Positions 26,528 through 35,299 of a DNA stretch of 50,554 nt are shown piece after piece. Source of the stretch: an uncultured Saprospiraceae bacterium. GTDB taxonomy: Bacteria; Bacteroidota; Bacteroidia; Chitinophagales; Saprospiraceae. A model generated the notes under the pieces. The model made no database searches, was not told the origin of the DNA, and worked only from the letters and a program-made list of their open reading frames with translations. The stretch is taken from the NCBI GenBank assembly GCA_937921775.1, contig CAKZUK010000071.1, positions 1-50,554 on the forward strand, in the 5' to 3' direction. Position numbers and translations under genes: made by a program. The stretch's first letter is position 1. Every line of letters starts with the position of its first letter.

Positions 26528-27434
26528 AGATGATAAAGATAAAAGTTAGAAACCAAGCTAGCAAAATGATTTGTAGAAATCTATCTTTAAAAAGTAACTT
26601 CACTGGTGATCCTGAGTTTTTATCAACAATTGCATTTTGCAAATAACGCATGATACCTAGAAAAACAAATAAGGATGTGATGTAAAGTTTATCTGAATTG
26701 AATCGCTCCATCACCTCAATTGAGATGGTAAAGAAAATATAAGCAACCAAGGTCACAGAAAAAGAAATTCCTTTCGCGATATCCAAAAACTGAATGGTGT
26801 AACCAACCATAGATTTCCTATTAGCCTCTTCACTTAATGCGACCATAAAGTCATCTCGCCTTTTTGCGAAAGCAATAGAAATCGTTAATAAAAACACCAT
26901 GATGATCATCCAATGTGAGAGGTACACTCCAGCCGCTACGCTACCCGCCATGATTCGGAGTACAAAGCCGGCGCTGATACAGGTGACATCAATAATTGCA
27001 ATTTGCTTCAGTTTAAATGAATACAAAATATTCATGATAAAATACCCTAGCACAAAGTAGAATGCTTCTCCTATAAAAAAGAAAGAAGTAGTCAACAGGA
27101 GCAACATACCAAGGAACATGACAAATGCAGTTGTCACACTAAAAAAACCGCTTGCGATTGGACGTTGCTTTTTTTGAGGATGCGCTTTATCATGATCCAC
27201 GTCCATGATATCGTTGATGATATAAATGGAAGATGCTGCTAGACAAAAGGAAACAAACAGTGCATATATTTGATAATGCCCCAGAGACGCTAGATCTCCG
27301 GAGAAGATAAGTGGCAAGAATATAAAAAAATTCTTGACCCAATGTTTGACTCTTATTAAAGCAAAGAATTGCTTAATTGCATCCAACACTTTGCTCAGCG
27401 ATGGGAAGGATATGGAATATTCAGCTTGTCTCAT
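26520..27434 (-). CDS. UbiA-family polyprenyl-phosphate phosphoribosyltransferase (DPPR synthase-like)
   Basis: 304 residues, multipass. After a short N-terminal amphipathic stretch comes RVKHWVKNFFIFLPLIFSG, typical of the DPPR-synthase branch of UbiA. The Mg/diphosphate motif is N74-D-x-x-D-x-x-x-D82 within YIINDIMDVDHDKAHP, followed by KKQRPIASG. A second conserved region is YSFKLKQIAIIDVTCISAGF. This branch transfers 5-phosphoribose from PRPP to polyprenyl phosphate, the entry step to lipid-linked D-ribose and D-arabinose. Menaquinone or ubiquinone UbiA enzymes lack this N-D...H-P...R-P-I-A-S-G arrangement. It heads the cassette, 121 bp after a GT2 gene, with no obvious promoter in that gap. 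ATG start. Confidence 0.88.
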   Translation of the reverse strand: MRQAEYSISFPSLSKVLDAIKQFFALIRVKHWVKNFFIFLPLIFSGDLASLGHYQIYALFVSFCLAASSIYIINDIMDVDHDKAHPQKKQRPIASGFFSVTTAFVMFLGMLLLLTTSFFFIGEAFYFVLGYFIMNILYSFKLKQIAIIDVTCISAGFVLRIMAGSVAAGVYLSHWMIIMVFLLTISIAFAKRRDDFMVALSEEANRKSMVGYTIQFLDIAKGISFSVTLVAYIFFTISIEVMERFNSDKLYITSLFVFLGIMRYLQNAIVDKNSGSPVKLLFKDRFLQIILLAWFLTFIFIIYG

Positions 27435-27555
27435 ACTTGGTAATTCTAAGGTATGGAAGTTGTGTTATTAAGTAGATTACTTAAAACGACTTCATTGAAA
27501 GGGGCTTAGAGCATTTGGCTATCTACCCGTATAGTTTGTTTGTTTTGTACAGCGG

Positions 27556-28458
27556 CTATGAAGAAACACGCAGCTTAGTTTTCAGTACCACATAAATCAT
27601 AAAGAGCTTCTCTTTCCATCTTGTCAGCGGCTGGTAAGCGGAAGCCCTGAAAGTTGCCTTGAGTAGACCAAAGAAATGTCTATTTTCGAAATAGCTTTGT
27701 GCGAGGTGAAACCATGCACTATGAAGAATGTCTCTCCTAATATTGTCTGCGACTTCTTCTTTAGAAAGTCGGGAAAGAATTAGTTTTTTAGTTTTAAGAT
27801 TTTTAATCGCCGAATTGGTATTTAGACGATGTACGCTCCTACCACCATGTTGAACCAAGGCGTATGTGTATGCTTCCAGATAGTGAAATGGAAAATGCCT
27901 AGCTATTCGAACCCACAAATCGGTGTCTTCACTTATGCTCAATGTTGGATCAAATAAATATTGCTTGCTTATGTCTTTGTGCAAACATACTCTTGGTGTT
28001 GCGATTGAATTAATTAGAAAAAATTCTGCCGGAGTATATTCTTTAAAACTTGGCGTGGGTAGTTTTTCTAATTGAGCATTCACGTCCAGATAAGAATTGC
28101 ATAATAATAATGCAACTGGAGATTCATTCGTCAGGATGAAGTTTTTAAAGTTTGACAAATAGTTATTTAAGCAATAATCATCGCTATCTAAAAAGCAAAT
28201 GTATGTTCCCTTAGCATTTGTAATTCCATTGTTTCGAGCGGCACTTCGTTCTGCATTTTCCTGATAAATGTATTTTATTTTTTTGTCCTTGTCGGAAAAG
28301 GTCTGAACAATCTCTCTAGTATTATCAGTAGATCCATCATCCACCACTATTAATTCCCATTCTTCAACCGTTTGCTGTTGAATACTTTCGATGGCTTTCG
28401 CTAGGAAAGGGCCTCGATTGTATGTAGGAAGAATGATAGAAAATAAAGGGCGTGGCAT
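27556..28458 (-). CDS. GT2-family glycosyltransferase
   Basis: 300 residues in a GT-A fold. It opens FSIILPTYNRGPFLAKAI, with VVDDGSTDNT for nucleotide binding and FLDSDDYCL as the DXD-type metal site; SARNNG lies between them as usual. The later ISEDTDLWVRIARHF supplies the acceptor-side ED motif. No membrane helices are apparent, so it is a cytosolic chain-assembly enzyme. ATG start. It is separated by 174 bp with a strong hairpin from the upstream GT2 gene and precedes the D-arabinose cassette. The sugar is unknown. Confidence 0.9.
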   Translation of the reverse strand: MPRPLFSIILPTYNRGPFLAKAIESIQQQTVEEWELIVVDDGSTDNTREIVQTFSDKDKKIKYIYQENAERSAARNNGITNAKGTYICFLDSDDYCLNNYLSNFKNFILTNESPVALLLCNSYLDVNAQLEKLPTPSFKEYTPAEFFLINSIATPRVCLHKDISKQYLFDPTLSISEDTDLWVRIARHFPFHYLEAYTYALVQHGGRSVHRLNTNSAIKNLKTKKLILSRLSKEEVADNIRRDILHSAWFHLAQSYFENRHFFGLLKATFRASAYQPLTRWKEKLFMIYVVLKTKLRVSS

Positions 28459-28501
28459 TTATGAGGGGCTTAGATGTAAAAACGTTCGAAGATTGTTTGG
28501 C

Positions 28502-28555
28502 CCTCGCGGTCTGCTAAGTTCATAGTCGAGACCATCACTTAGCAGAATCACGAGG
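28502..28555. repeat. Strong intergenic hairpin
   Basis: A perfect 9-bp stem CTGCTAAGT / ACTTAGCAG with a 17-base loop is flanked by a second outer stem CCTCG / CGAGG across small internal loops. It stands in the gap between two same-strand GT2 genes. No U-run follows in the direction of transcription, so it may be a structural RNA element, a processing site or a dispersed DNA repeat rather than a standard terminator. The rest of this 174-bp gap shows nothing else. Confidence 0.5.
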
Positions 28556-28632
28556 ATATTTTGATTTTTGGGTAATTATTCAGGATTGATCCAGTCCACT
28601 GTATTTTTAGTTTGAATAGCTAGTTTGACGAA

Positions 28633-29589
28633 TTAATCGTGCATAAAATTTTCGGGGCTCAGTGTTTTCCCCATTATGCCCAAGCTAGCGTGTATGACTG
28701 CGAGGTTTTCTATATGGTTGCCATAATGCGCTTTCTTTTTATCGCGAGAAAAAACGATCCACTTGAGGTAAAATTTTATGAAAGCGAAAAAACCTCCTTT
28801 CTTATTGATCATCTCAATTTTAGTCAGGTTCTTATATCTCATAGAAAAAAGTAAATGATTTCTCATTCTGTAATACCGGCGAATATAATCTAAGTTGCTA
28901 CTTAAAGAAAAAGTAGTCGCTCCCTCATGTACGACCAAAGAATTGGCGACCATTAAACTTTTCACGCCTTTTTCTCTGAGAAAGTAACAGTAGTCGGTTT
29001 CTTCTACATACATAAAAAACGAGGTATCCATAAATCCAAATTCTTTAATGACAGCAAGTGGAATCATCATGGAACTACCTTCTACAGAAGACACTTCTCT
29101 TAGTTTATTTTTAATGTTGCTAAGCTTCTTGTTTTCATAAAAATTATAACTGGAAGTTTCTTTCCCATTTGCCATTTCATGACCGCCTCCAAAGTTTATC
29201 TTTTGTTCGTCAAAATCATTAACCGTTACGCTTCCGTAGATCGCTTTTGGATATTTGAGGTAAGCTTCAACCAGTGTGTTTAATGAATTGGGATGAACGA
29301 TTAAATCGGGATTTATTATCCAGATCAGGTCAAATTTATGTTTGTCAGCGTAGTCTACTGATTTGCTGTGTCCATAAGCATATCCCAAATTAGACTGGAG
29401 TTCAATGATATTTATCGAAGGAAATGCTTTTTTAATTTGAGCGGTAGAATCATTAGCTGACAGATTATCAACGACGAGTATTTCAAAATTTTTATACGCC
29501 AACTTATTCAAAGAATGAATACATTGAATGGTGTATTCGTATTGATTCCAATTTAAGAGAGAGATTAAAACTTTAGGAATTGAAGGCAT
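28633..29589 (-). CDS. GT2-family glycosyltransferase (rhamnosyltransferase-like)
   Basis: 318 residues. It opens KVLISLLNWNQYEYTIQCI, with LVVDNLSANDST and WIINPDLIVHPNSL as nucleotide- and metal-binding segments, and VEGSSMMIPLAVIKEFG followed by FFMYVEETDYCYFLREKG. The N-x-x-L...FFMYVEE-x-D pattern is the WbbL/RfbF-like subgroup, in which rhamnosyltransferases are common; that specificity is only suggestive. The C-terminal YYRMRNHLLF is also typical. The start overlaps the GT61 gene upstream by 17 bp, indicating translational coupling. ATG start. Confidence 0.9.
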   Translation of the reverse strand: MPSIPKVLISLLNWNQYEYTIQCIHSLNKLAYKNFEILVVDNLSANDSTAQIKKAFPSINIIELQSNLGYAYGHSKSVDYADKHKFDLIWIINPDLIVHPNSLNTLVEAYLKYPKAIYGSVTVNDFDEQKINFGGGHEMANGKETSSYNFYENKKLSNIKNKLREVSSVEGSSMMIPLAVIKEFGFMDTSFFMYVEETDYCYFLREKGVKSLMVANSLVVHEGATTFSLSSNLDYIRRYYRMRNHLLFSMRYKNLTKIEMINKKGGFFAFIKFYLKWIVFSRDKKKAHYGNHIENLAVIHASLGIMGKTLSPENFMHD

Positions 29590-30598
29590 TTTTAGTCAAA
29601 TTTTCCAACAGATGATTAAGTTCAGATACATTGACGGTCACATTCCCATCATGTGGATCTAAGCCTTCTCTTTGAGGCTCACATAACAAGTAATGGTATT
29701 GGTGATCGAAAGAAGCAGCCATTTCGTAATAAGCCCATTGCTCGAAGGAGCCTTTCATTCTCAGTTCTATGACCTGACTTCCGAGTGGCATCCACATCAT
29801 ATTAGTCAATCCGGCGCCATGCAAACTCAGCAAAACATTTGCGGAAGCCAACAATTCTACTTGCCCCTCCCACTGTAAATTTTCGAGGTAGAAAACTTCA
29901 AATCCGACATCTTTTAGCATCGGGATCAGCGCTTCTTCGTTTTCAATCTTTCTAATTTTTGCTTTAGCTCTGGAGATATATACTTTCCGATGACGATCAT
30001 TATTTTTGGTAGCTTGTTGATCTAAAATTTTAGATCTCAATGTTTTCATTGCCCCAAGAGTAAATGTTCCTGGACAATGTAAATAATCAATTGTGTAAAG
30101 AACTCCAACAGAAACTAAGGTTCCGGATTCAATCCAAAATGTTTTGATTTCTAAACGTTCAAGAGAGTCGGTAATATATTTTTGGTTTTTTAATTCCGCT
30201 GGTAATATTAACGGAAGTTTTCGTTGTAGTTTATTTACAATCTGAAAGTATCGATGTAAAGCGTCGGCAAACCAATGAAAGTATCCTGGTGTCCAAATGT
30301 CATAAATCCAAATACCTTCATCAATTTTAATTTTCCTTTTTTCAAGTAAACTCTTTTGGATATGCTTGAAAGAAGGAAGCCAAGCTAATTTTGTTCTAAG
30401 AAAAAATGAGCAAGGAAAAATTTCATAGCGATTAAATACGTAGCCATTCTCATCAATAAAGATGTGCTTTCCTTGTAGAATAGAGAGCTCGTCTTGTTTG
30501 TCTACTTTATAGTTGAAATAGGATTCCTCTCCCTTTTGTGCTTGACTAGGTATTTTCAGTATTGGAAAGTCTGGGGTTATCGTGTGTATTTTTTTCAA
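29573..30598 (-). CDS. GT61-family (DUF563) glycosyltransferase, tandem copy A
   Basis: 341 residues. WIYDIWTPGYFHWFADAL is the mid-protein family motif. The C-terminal RKVYISRAKAKIRKIENE, LLSLHGAGLTNMMWMPLG and VIELRMKG blocks match GT61 closely. It resembles the next upstream gene block for block, so the two probably arose by tandem duplication. No ATG is available near the N-terminus; the frame opens with a TTG twelve codons after an in-frame stop, so the exact start is uncertain. A copy of TAAGTAAGTGCTT lies just upstream. Cytosolic; the donor is unknown. Confidence 0.82.
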   Translation of the reverse strand: MKKIHTITPDFPILKIPSQAQKGEESYFNYKVDKQDELSILQGKHIFIDENGYVFNRYEIFPCSFFLRTKLAWLPSFKHIQKSLLEKRKIKIDEGIWIYDIWTPGYFHWFADALHRYFQIVNKLQRKLPLILPAELKNQKYITDSLERLEIKTFWIESGTLVSVGVLYTIDYLHCPGTFTLGAMKTLRSKILDQQATKNNDRHRKVYISRAKAKIRKIENEEALIPMLKDVGFEVFYLENLQWEGQVELLASANVLLSLHGAGLTNMMWMPLGSQVIELRMKGSFEQWAYYEMAASFDHQYHYLLCEPQREGLDPHDGNVTVNVSELNHLLENLTKNAFNS

Positions 30599-30635
30599 AG
30601 TTGAGATAAAGAAAATTAAAAGTGAAAATTGATTT

Positions 30636-30648
30636 TAAGTAAGTGCTT
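30636..30648. repeat. TAAGTAAGTGCTT motif, copy 2
   Basis: Identical 13-base word to those at 9843 and 50474, here in the 62-bp gap between the two tandem GT61 genes, about 38 bases before the presumed TTG start of the downstream copy. Confidence 0.4.
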
Positions 30649-30660
30649 AATGCAAATTTT

Positions 30661-31722
30661 TTAACTAGCTGAGGGAAAATGTACTGTCAGCATTTTTTCA
30701 AATTTATTAACATCGATAGTAAGGTTACAGCCATTTCCCTCAATCACTTGCTCACTATCTGCTTGTCCAAAATAATAATAGTAATTATGTCCTAGTGCGT
30801 CTGCCAAATGCCAGTAGCATTGGTTGTGATAAACTTTGTCTCTTCTAAATTCAATCACGGAACTAGCCTGAGGCATAAAAATCATGTTGGTCAAACCCGC
30901 TCCATGTATCGACATAAGGGTTCCACATCTGCTTGCCAATTTAACTTGTTCTTCAAAGGAAAAATCTTCGAAATGAATGATCTCAAAACCATATTCTTTT
31001 ATCAGAGGTAGCAGCTGCGTTTCATTCAGTATTTTACGATAACTGGCTCTTTCTCTTGAAACATATAATCGGGAAAGCGAATCATCTTTTTTATTTCCTA
31101 TTTTTTCAAAAATAGTAGCTTGCATTTTCTTGATCAAAGGGTCGTTAATATAGCCGGTGTGACAAGGTCGAGTAACAATAGAAACGTAGTCTGCATAAAA
31201 CATTTCTTCCTCTTTTATAAAAACAATGTCCTTTGGTTGTAAATCTAGTAAGTCTAAAAACTTGAGGCCTACTCTTTTCACATAGTTTGTATCAGGAAGG
31301 ATGATGATATAATCTGGCAAAATATCTTTTACTGAAAACAAGCGACACATGCATTCACAAACCCAATGATAATGTGATGAACTCCAATCATCAAAAGCAA
31401 TGAGGTATTTCTTTTTGAGATCTAAGTTTTTCTTTTTGAGAATAAATTTTTTCAAGAACTGAAAGGTTTTTTTATTAAGCCCTTTCAACTCATTCCCTTT
31501 CACTGAATCTGGTACTACTAAGGATTCTTCTACTAGGCTAAACCTATTTTCATAGACAAATCCTCTGGCTGTGAGCAAACAATTTCTAACTTCATACAAC
31601 CTCACATCATAACTCTGATAAGAAAATTGATCTTTGCAAAAGTCTAAATCTCCGTCTACATAATTTTCAGGAAAACGACGAACCATTTTTTCGCCTTTCT
31701 GAATAAACTTAATGTATTTCAT
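30661..31722 (-). CDS. GT61-family (DUF563) glycosyltransferase, tandem copy B
   Basis: 353 residues. AFDDWSSSHYHWVCECMCRL, SRLYVSRERASYRKILNE, LMSIHGAGLTNMIFMPQAS and VIEFRRDK align in order with the corresponding blocks of the neighbouring GT61 protein. The W-H and HGAGLTN motifs are intact, so both copies look functional. Bacterial GT61 enzymes are found in capsule loci with largely unknown sugars. The ATG start overlaps the preceding GT4 gene by 14 bp. Conservation between the copies is clear in the C-terminal half and weak at the N-terminus, suggesting divergence of the acceptor side. Confidence 0.86.
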   Translation of the reverse strand: MKYIKFIQKGEKMVRRFPENYVDGDLDFCKDQFSYQSYDVRLYEVRNCLLTARGFVYENRFSLVEESLVVPDSVKGNELKGLNKKTFQFLKKFILKKKNLDLKKKYLIAFDDWSSSHYHWVCECMCRLFSVKDILPDYIIILPDTNYVKRVGLKFLDLLDLQPKDIVFIKEEEMFYADYVSIVTRPCHTGYINDPLIKKMQATIFEKIGNKKDDSLSRLYVSRERASYRKILNETQLLPLIKEYGFEIIHFEDFSFEEQVKLASRCGTLMSIHGAGLTNMIFMPQASSVIEFRRDKVYHNQCYWHLADALGHNYYYYFGQADSEQVIEGNGCNLTIDVNKFEKMLTVHFPSAS

Positions 31723-32902
31723 TTACTAGAGAATTTTGTGAAGATAGTCCCTGCAAAATATCGGCTACTTTTTTCCTACTGTCATTATTTTTAAGCCCCA
31801 TTAGAAATAGAAAAAAATTAGAACTTAATTCTTTGTTCAATTCCTTATCACCCTCTAACTTAAATATCGCTTTTGACATTTCACGAGCATCTCCGTAGGG
31901 TACTAAAAGTCCTCTTCTTTTGTTTAATATTTCTTCAGCACCACCTGCATTTTCAAATGCTACAATTGGCTTTCGGTACATACCCGCCTCCAATAATACG
32001 GTCCCAAAAGGTTCTTCACGCGAAGTAGACAGAAGCACGTTTATGTTGTTATAAAATTCATGTGTATCTGACACCTCAGGGATAATCAAGGTGATATCCT
32101 CAACACCTAACTTTTTAGCCTCTATTTCGAATTGGATAAAGTCAGCCTGTTTTCTACTTCCTCCTTGCCAAACGAAAAAGAATTTTTTGTTGGGTACTAA
32201 ATCGTTCACTTCCTTGGCTACGCTTAAAAACAAATCCGTTCCTTTCCTCCAACTAGGCCAGCCACAGGCTCCTACGACAAAGGCATCTTTGGGTATTCCA
32301 TTCCTTCTTCGCCATGTTCCATCTGGTTCTTCCTTTAAAGCTTGGTATTGTGAATTAGAGTTATAAACGGTTTCGACATTGTCTGCAAATATGTTATGAT
32401 TTAAAATCAAATTATCTTTTACAGCATCAGAAGCAGCTAAGAAGTAATCTGACCTTTGGATTACTTTTCGAGAATCATTCATTCCAAGGTCATTGAAAAG
32501 TCTGATTACGTATTCCAGTTCATATACCATAGTCAATACTGGCGCTTTTATTCCTTCGATCAGATCGAGCAATGGCCCTGTTACGATAGTGTGACACAGA
32601 ACAACATCTGGATTAAATTTTTCTAGTTGTAGTTTCAGGTAACGATTTCTAATTCGATAAACAGGTAAAAGCCGAATAAGCATTTTTTGAAAAAAGTTCG
32701 ATTCATTGACATTAAATTCTTTAATATAGACATCCCCTAATTGCTTAAATTCCTCTAACTGCTGCCCTCCTTTCATTAGGAGTATTTTCACCTCCCAATT
32801 TTGTTCATTGACGAGATAGCTCATCAATTGTTTAAAAATGATGGGAGCTCCGGTAAGGGAAGCATCATTACCCAAGAGTAGTATTTTCTTTTTGTTTTTC
32901 AT
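31709..32902 (-). CDS. GT4-family glycosyltransferase
   Basis: 397 residues. It opens KILLLGNDASLTGAPIIFKQL, where LTGAP is a common GT4 acceptor-side motif. Further landmarks are VVLCHTIVTGPLLDLI, VGACGWPSWRKGTDLFLSV (start of the donor domain) and the EX7E region TSREEPFGTVLLEAGMYRKP, ending ENAGGAEEIL. The proportions are those of a standard GT-B enzyme. ATG start, 9 bp after the SGNH-like gene and overlapping the following GT61 gene. Substrate unknown. Confidence 0.9.
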   Translation of the reverse strand: MKNKKKILLLGNDASLTGAPIIFKQLMSYLVNEQNWEVKILLMKGGQQLEEFKQLGDVYIKEFNVNESNFFQKMLIRLLPVYRIRNRYLKLQLEKFNPDVVLCHTIVTGPLLDLIEGIKAPVLTMVYELEYVIRLFNDLGMNDSRKVIQRSDYFLAASDAVKDNLILNHNIFADNVETVYNSNSQYQALKEEPDGTWRRRNGIPKDAFVVGACGWPSWRKGTDLFLSVAKEVNDLVPNKKFFFVWQGGSRKQADFIQFEIEAKKLGVEDITLIIPEVSDTHEFYNNINVLLSTSREEPFGTVLLEAGMYRKPIVAFENAGGAEEILNKRRGLLVPYGDAREMSKAIFKLEGDKELNKELSSNFFLFLMGLKNNDSRKKVADILQGLSSQNSLVNEIH

Positions 32903-32911
32903 TTGGTCATG

Positions 32912-33724
32912 TTACAATTGAACCAGTGCACGAAAATCGCTTGGCTCTTTAAAATGAATATCGTCTACAAAATGCTTTTCTTCGGAATATTGAATGCTAT
33001 TCAAATAATCATTGAGCAAAGGTAATAAGCCAGCTTCCGCTAAAATATTTCTATCAATTAGACTGATACTATCTTGCATGGAAGCCCTCACTGGAGGAGC
33101 AGTTATAATAAATTTTATTTCTTTTGCAGAAGTTAGATTTTCCATTTTCTGCAAATACTGTTTAGAAACGGGAGAAAAGATATCAGCCCAAGGGCGCATT
33201 ATTCCTTCATAGGCAGGAGAGAAGTTGCTTCTCAAAATCAATGGAACCTGACTCACAAAATGATAAGGAATTTCATTGATCTGTTGCTTGACCAATTCTG
33301 TAAATTCTTTTTTATTTTTCCTTTTGTTAAATGGCTTTAGAAAATAATGAAAGGTAAATTCCTGGTCTAGATTGTTAGCAAAACTTTGTGGATGATACAA
33401 TAAAACGACCTGATCAACATCATCATTGTTTTCTAAATATTCTTTCAGCAATAGATAATGCCCCACCATCGATACGGCTTGATTGCAAGCCAGTGAATTG
33501 ACTACACCATTGGTTGATTCATTGTTGAACAATTGATTGGCTACAGAGTCCCCGATGAGTAGTGTCTTGGTTTTAGCTTGTCTTTGTTGACTTTTTTTTA
33601 TCGCAGCGTATACTTCCTTTCCATTTACCTGAACTTTATAATTATGTGCCAACAAGGGTAAAATAAAAACAGCAATGACTCCGATTAAAACAAACTTTAA
33701 GGTAAATTGATGTAGAGGCTTCAT
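32912..33724 (-). CDS. SGNH-like membrane-anchored protein, partner of the MBOAT acyltransferase
   Basis: 270 residues. A single N-terminal membrane helix (about 8-26) leaves the rest in the periplasm. TLLIGDSVANQLF contains the block I GDS motif with Ser60, and DDIHF near the C-terminus (Asp254, His257) completes the SGNH triad arrangement. Proteins of this kind pair with MBOAT enzymes, as AlgX/AlgJ and DltD do, to place acyl groups on exported glycans. It lies 39 bp after the MBOAT gene on the same strand, supporting an O-acetylation pair. No database family is certain, so this rests on the two motifs and the context. ATG start. Confidence 0.72.
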   Translation of the reverse strand: MKPLHQFTLKFVLIGVIAVFILPLLAHNYKVQVNGKEVYAAIKKSQQRQAKTKTLLIGDSVANQLFNNESTNGVVNSLACNQAVSMVGHYLLLKEYLENNDDVDQVVLLYHPQSFANNLDQEFTFHYFLKPFNKRKNKKEFTELVKQQINEIPYHFVSQVPLILRSNFSPAYEGIMRPWADIFSPVSKQYLQKMENLTSAKEIKFIITAPPVRASMQDSISLIDRNILAEAGLLPLLNDYLNSIQYSEEKHFVDDIHFKEPSDFRALVQL

Positions 33725-33763
33725 TGGCTATTAGTTTGACGAAATTAGTTTACCCTGTCTCTT

Positions 33764-35299
33764 TTAAAACTGAAAGTAAATAAACTCGGTACTCACTTTT
33801 CCATAAAAATAAATCATAGAAATCAATCCTAAATATATTGACCATCGATAGGCCATAAATTGTGATTTTTTCAAACCAACAAAATTCATTGGCACCAATA
33901 ACGACAGCTCAAGACCATGTTCTTTTTCTCGTTGCAACCATTCTATGACTAACATGAATGCTATAAAAAGAAACAAGGACAAACCACCAATTGCAAATAT
34001 TTCATAGTAGACATAATTAAAGGTATCCACCAAATATTGTTTACCGAAACTATGAGTCGCCATCTGCTGAAGATAGGCAAAGGCATCCGTCAATGAAACG
34101 GAGCGAAAGAAAATCCAAGCAATGACTGTAAGAAAAAAGGTCAATCCTATATTTAAAAAATCTCGAAAAGAAGGGAACCAAGAATTTGGAGCAACCGTGC
34201 CAATATTATTTCTATTCCAATCAAATAAAAAAAGTGGGACGAAATAAAGTGCATTGAGAAATCCCCAGAAAATAAAGGTCCAGTTTGATCCATGCCAAAA
34301 CCCACTTACTATAAAAATGATAAAGATGTTTCGTAGCGCAATCAGCCTGCCTCCCCTACTCCCTCCCAATGGGATGTACAAGTAATCTCTAAACCAACTC
34401 GACAGAGAGATGTGCCATCTTCTCCAAAACTCTGCTATGTCTCTTGAGAAGTATGGAAAGGCAAAGTTCCGCTTAAGGTCAAAGCCAAAGATTCTGGAAA
34501 TACCTATCGCAATATCAGAGTATCCTGAGAAGTCACCATAAATCTGAAAGGCAAAAAGTACGCCTCCCAACAAGAGAACTGGCCCAGGTAATGTTTCATA
34601 ATTTGAAAAAATATCATTGACATAAAGCGCACAGGAATCAGCAATCACTACTTTTTTAAACAAACCCCAAAGTGCCTGACGGGCTCCATCTGCTGCCAGT
34701 ACATAATTAAACTTCCTTGATCGATAAAACTGAGGCAGCAAGTGACTAGCTCGCTCAATTGGTCCGGCAACGAGCTGCGGAAAAAAGCTTACAAAGGCAA
34801 AAAAAGCGATAATATCATGGGTTGGCTTTAGCTGCTTTCGATACACATCAATCGTGTAACTTAAGGTCTGAAAAGTATAAAAACTAATGCCCACTGGTAA
34901 GATGATCGCTAGGCTCCAAGTATTTACTTGCAAACCAAGGCTAGTCAACATTTGAGCAAAATTATCAATAAAAAAATTGCAATATTTAAAATATCCAAGT
35001 ATTCCTAAATTGGTAAAAATACTGAGGCCCAACAGTAATTTTCGTTGTTTGACTTCCGCAGTTTTATGCAGCTGCAAACCCAAAGAAAAATCAACTAAGG
35101 AGCTAAAAAATATTAGGAATAAAAATCGAAAATCCCAGTAGCCATAAAACACATAACTCACTAGAACTATCAGAAAATTTTGCAATTTTAATTTACTCGT
35201 AGACCTTTCTTCTCCATCCGTATCTGTAGAGAACAAATACCAATATAGAATAAAAACGATGGGTAAAAAGAATGCAAATTCAATGGAGTTGAACAACAT
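33764..35299 (-). CDS. MBOAT-family O-acyltransferase (AlgI-like)
   Basis: 511 residues with about ten membrane helices. Family landmarks are QLVAGPIERASHLLPQF, FAFQIYGDFSGYSDIAIGIS, FWRRWHISLSSWFRDYLYIP and the catalytic His336 in SGFWHGSNWTF. AlgI and related enzymes move acetyl (or another acyl) from a cytosolic donor across the inner membrane for attachment to polysaccharide. The following SGNH-like gene probably performs the transfer. ATG start, preceded by a repeat tract of TTGGAA and TGTGAA hexamers. The family is secure; the acyl group and the target sugar are unknown. Confidence 0.93.
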   Translation of the reverse strand: MLFNSIEFAFFLPIVFILYWYLFSTDTDGEERSTSKLKLQNFLIVLVSYVFYGYWDFRFLFLIFFSSLVDFSLGLQLHKTAEVKQRKLLLGLSIFTNLGILGYFKYCNFFIDNFAQMLTSLGLQVNTWSLAIILPVGISFYTFQTLSYTIDVYRKQLKPTHDIIAFFAFVSFFPQLVAGPIERASHLLPQFYRSRKFNYVLAADGARQALWGLFKKVVIADSCALYVNDIFSNYETLPGPVLLLGGVLFAFQIYGDFSGYSDIAIGISRIFGFDLKRNFAFPYFSRDIAEFWRRWHISLSSWFRDYLYIPLGGSRGGRLIALRNIFIIFIVSGFWHGSNWTFIFWGFLNALYFVPLFLFDWNRNNIGTVAPNSWFPSFRDFLNIGLTFFLTVIAWIFFRSVSLTDAFAYLQQMATHSFGKQYLVDTFNYVYYEIFAIGGLSLFLFIAFMLVIEWLQREKEHGLELSLLVPMNFVGLKKSQFMAYRWSIYLGLISMIYFYGKVSTEFIYFQF

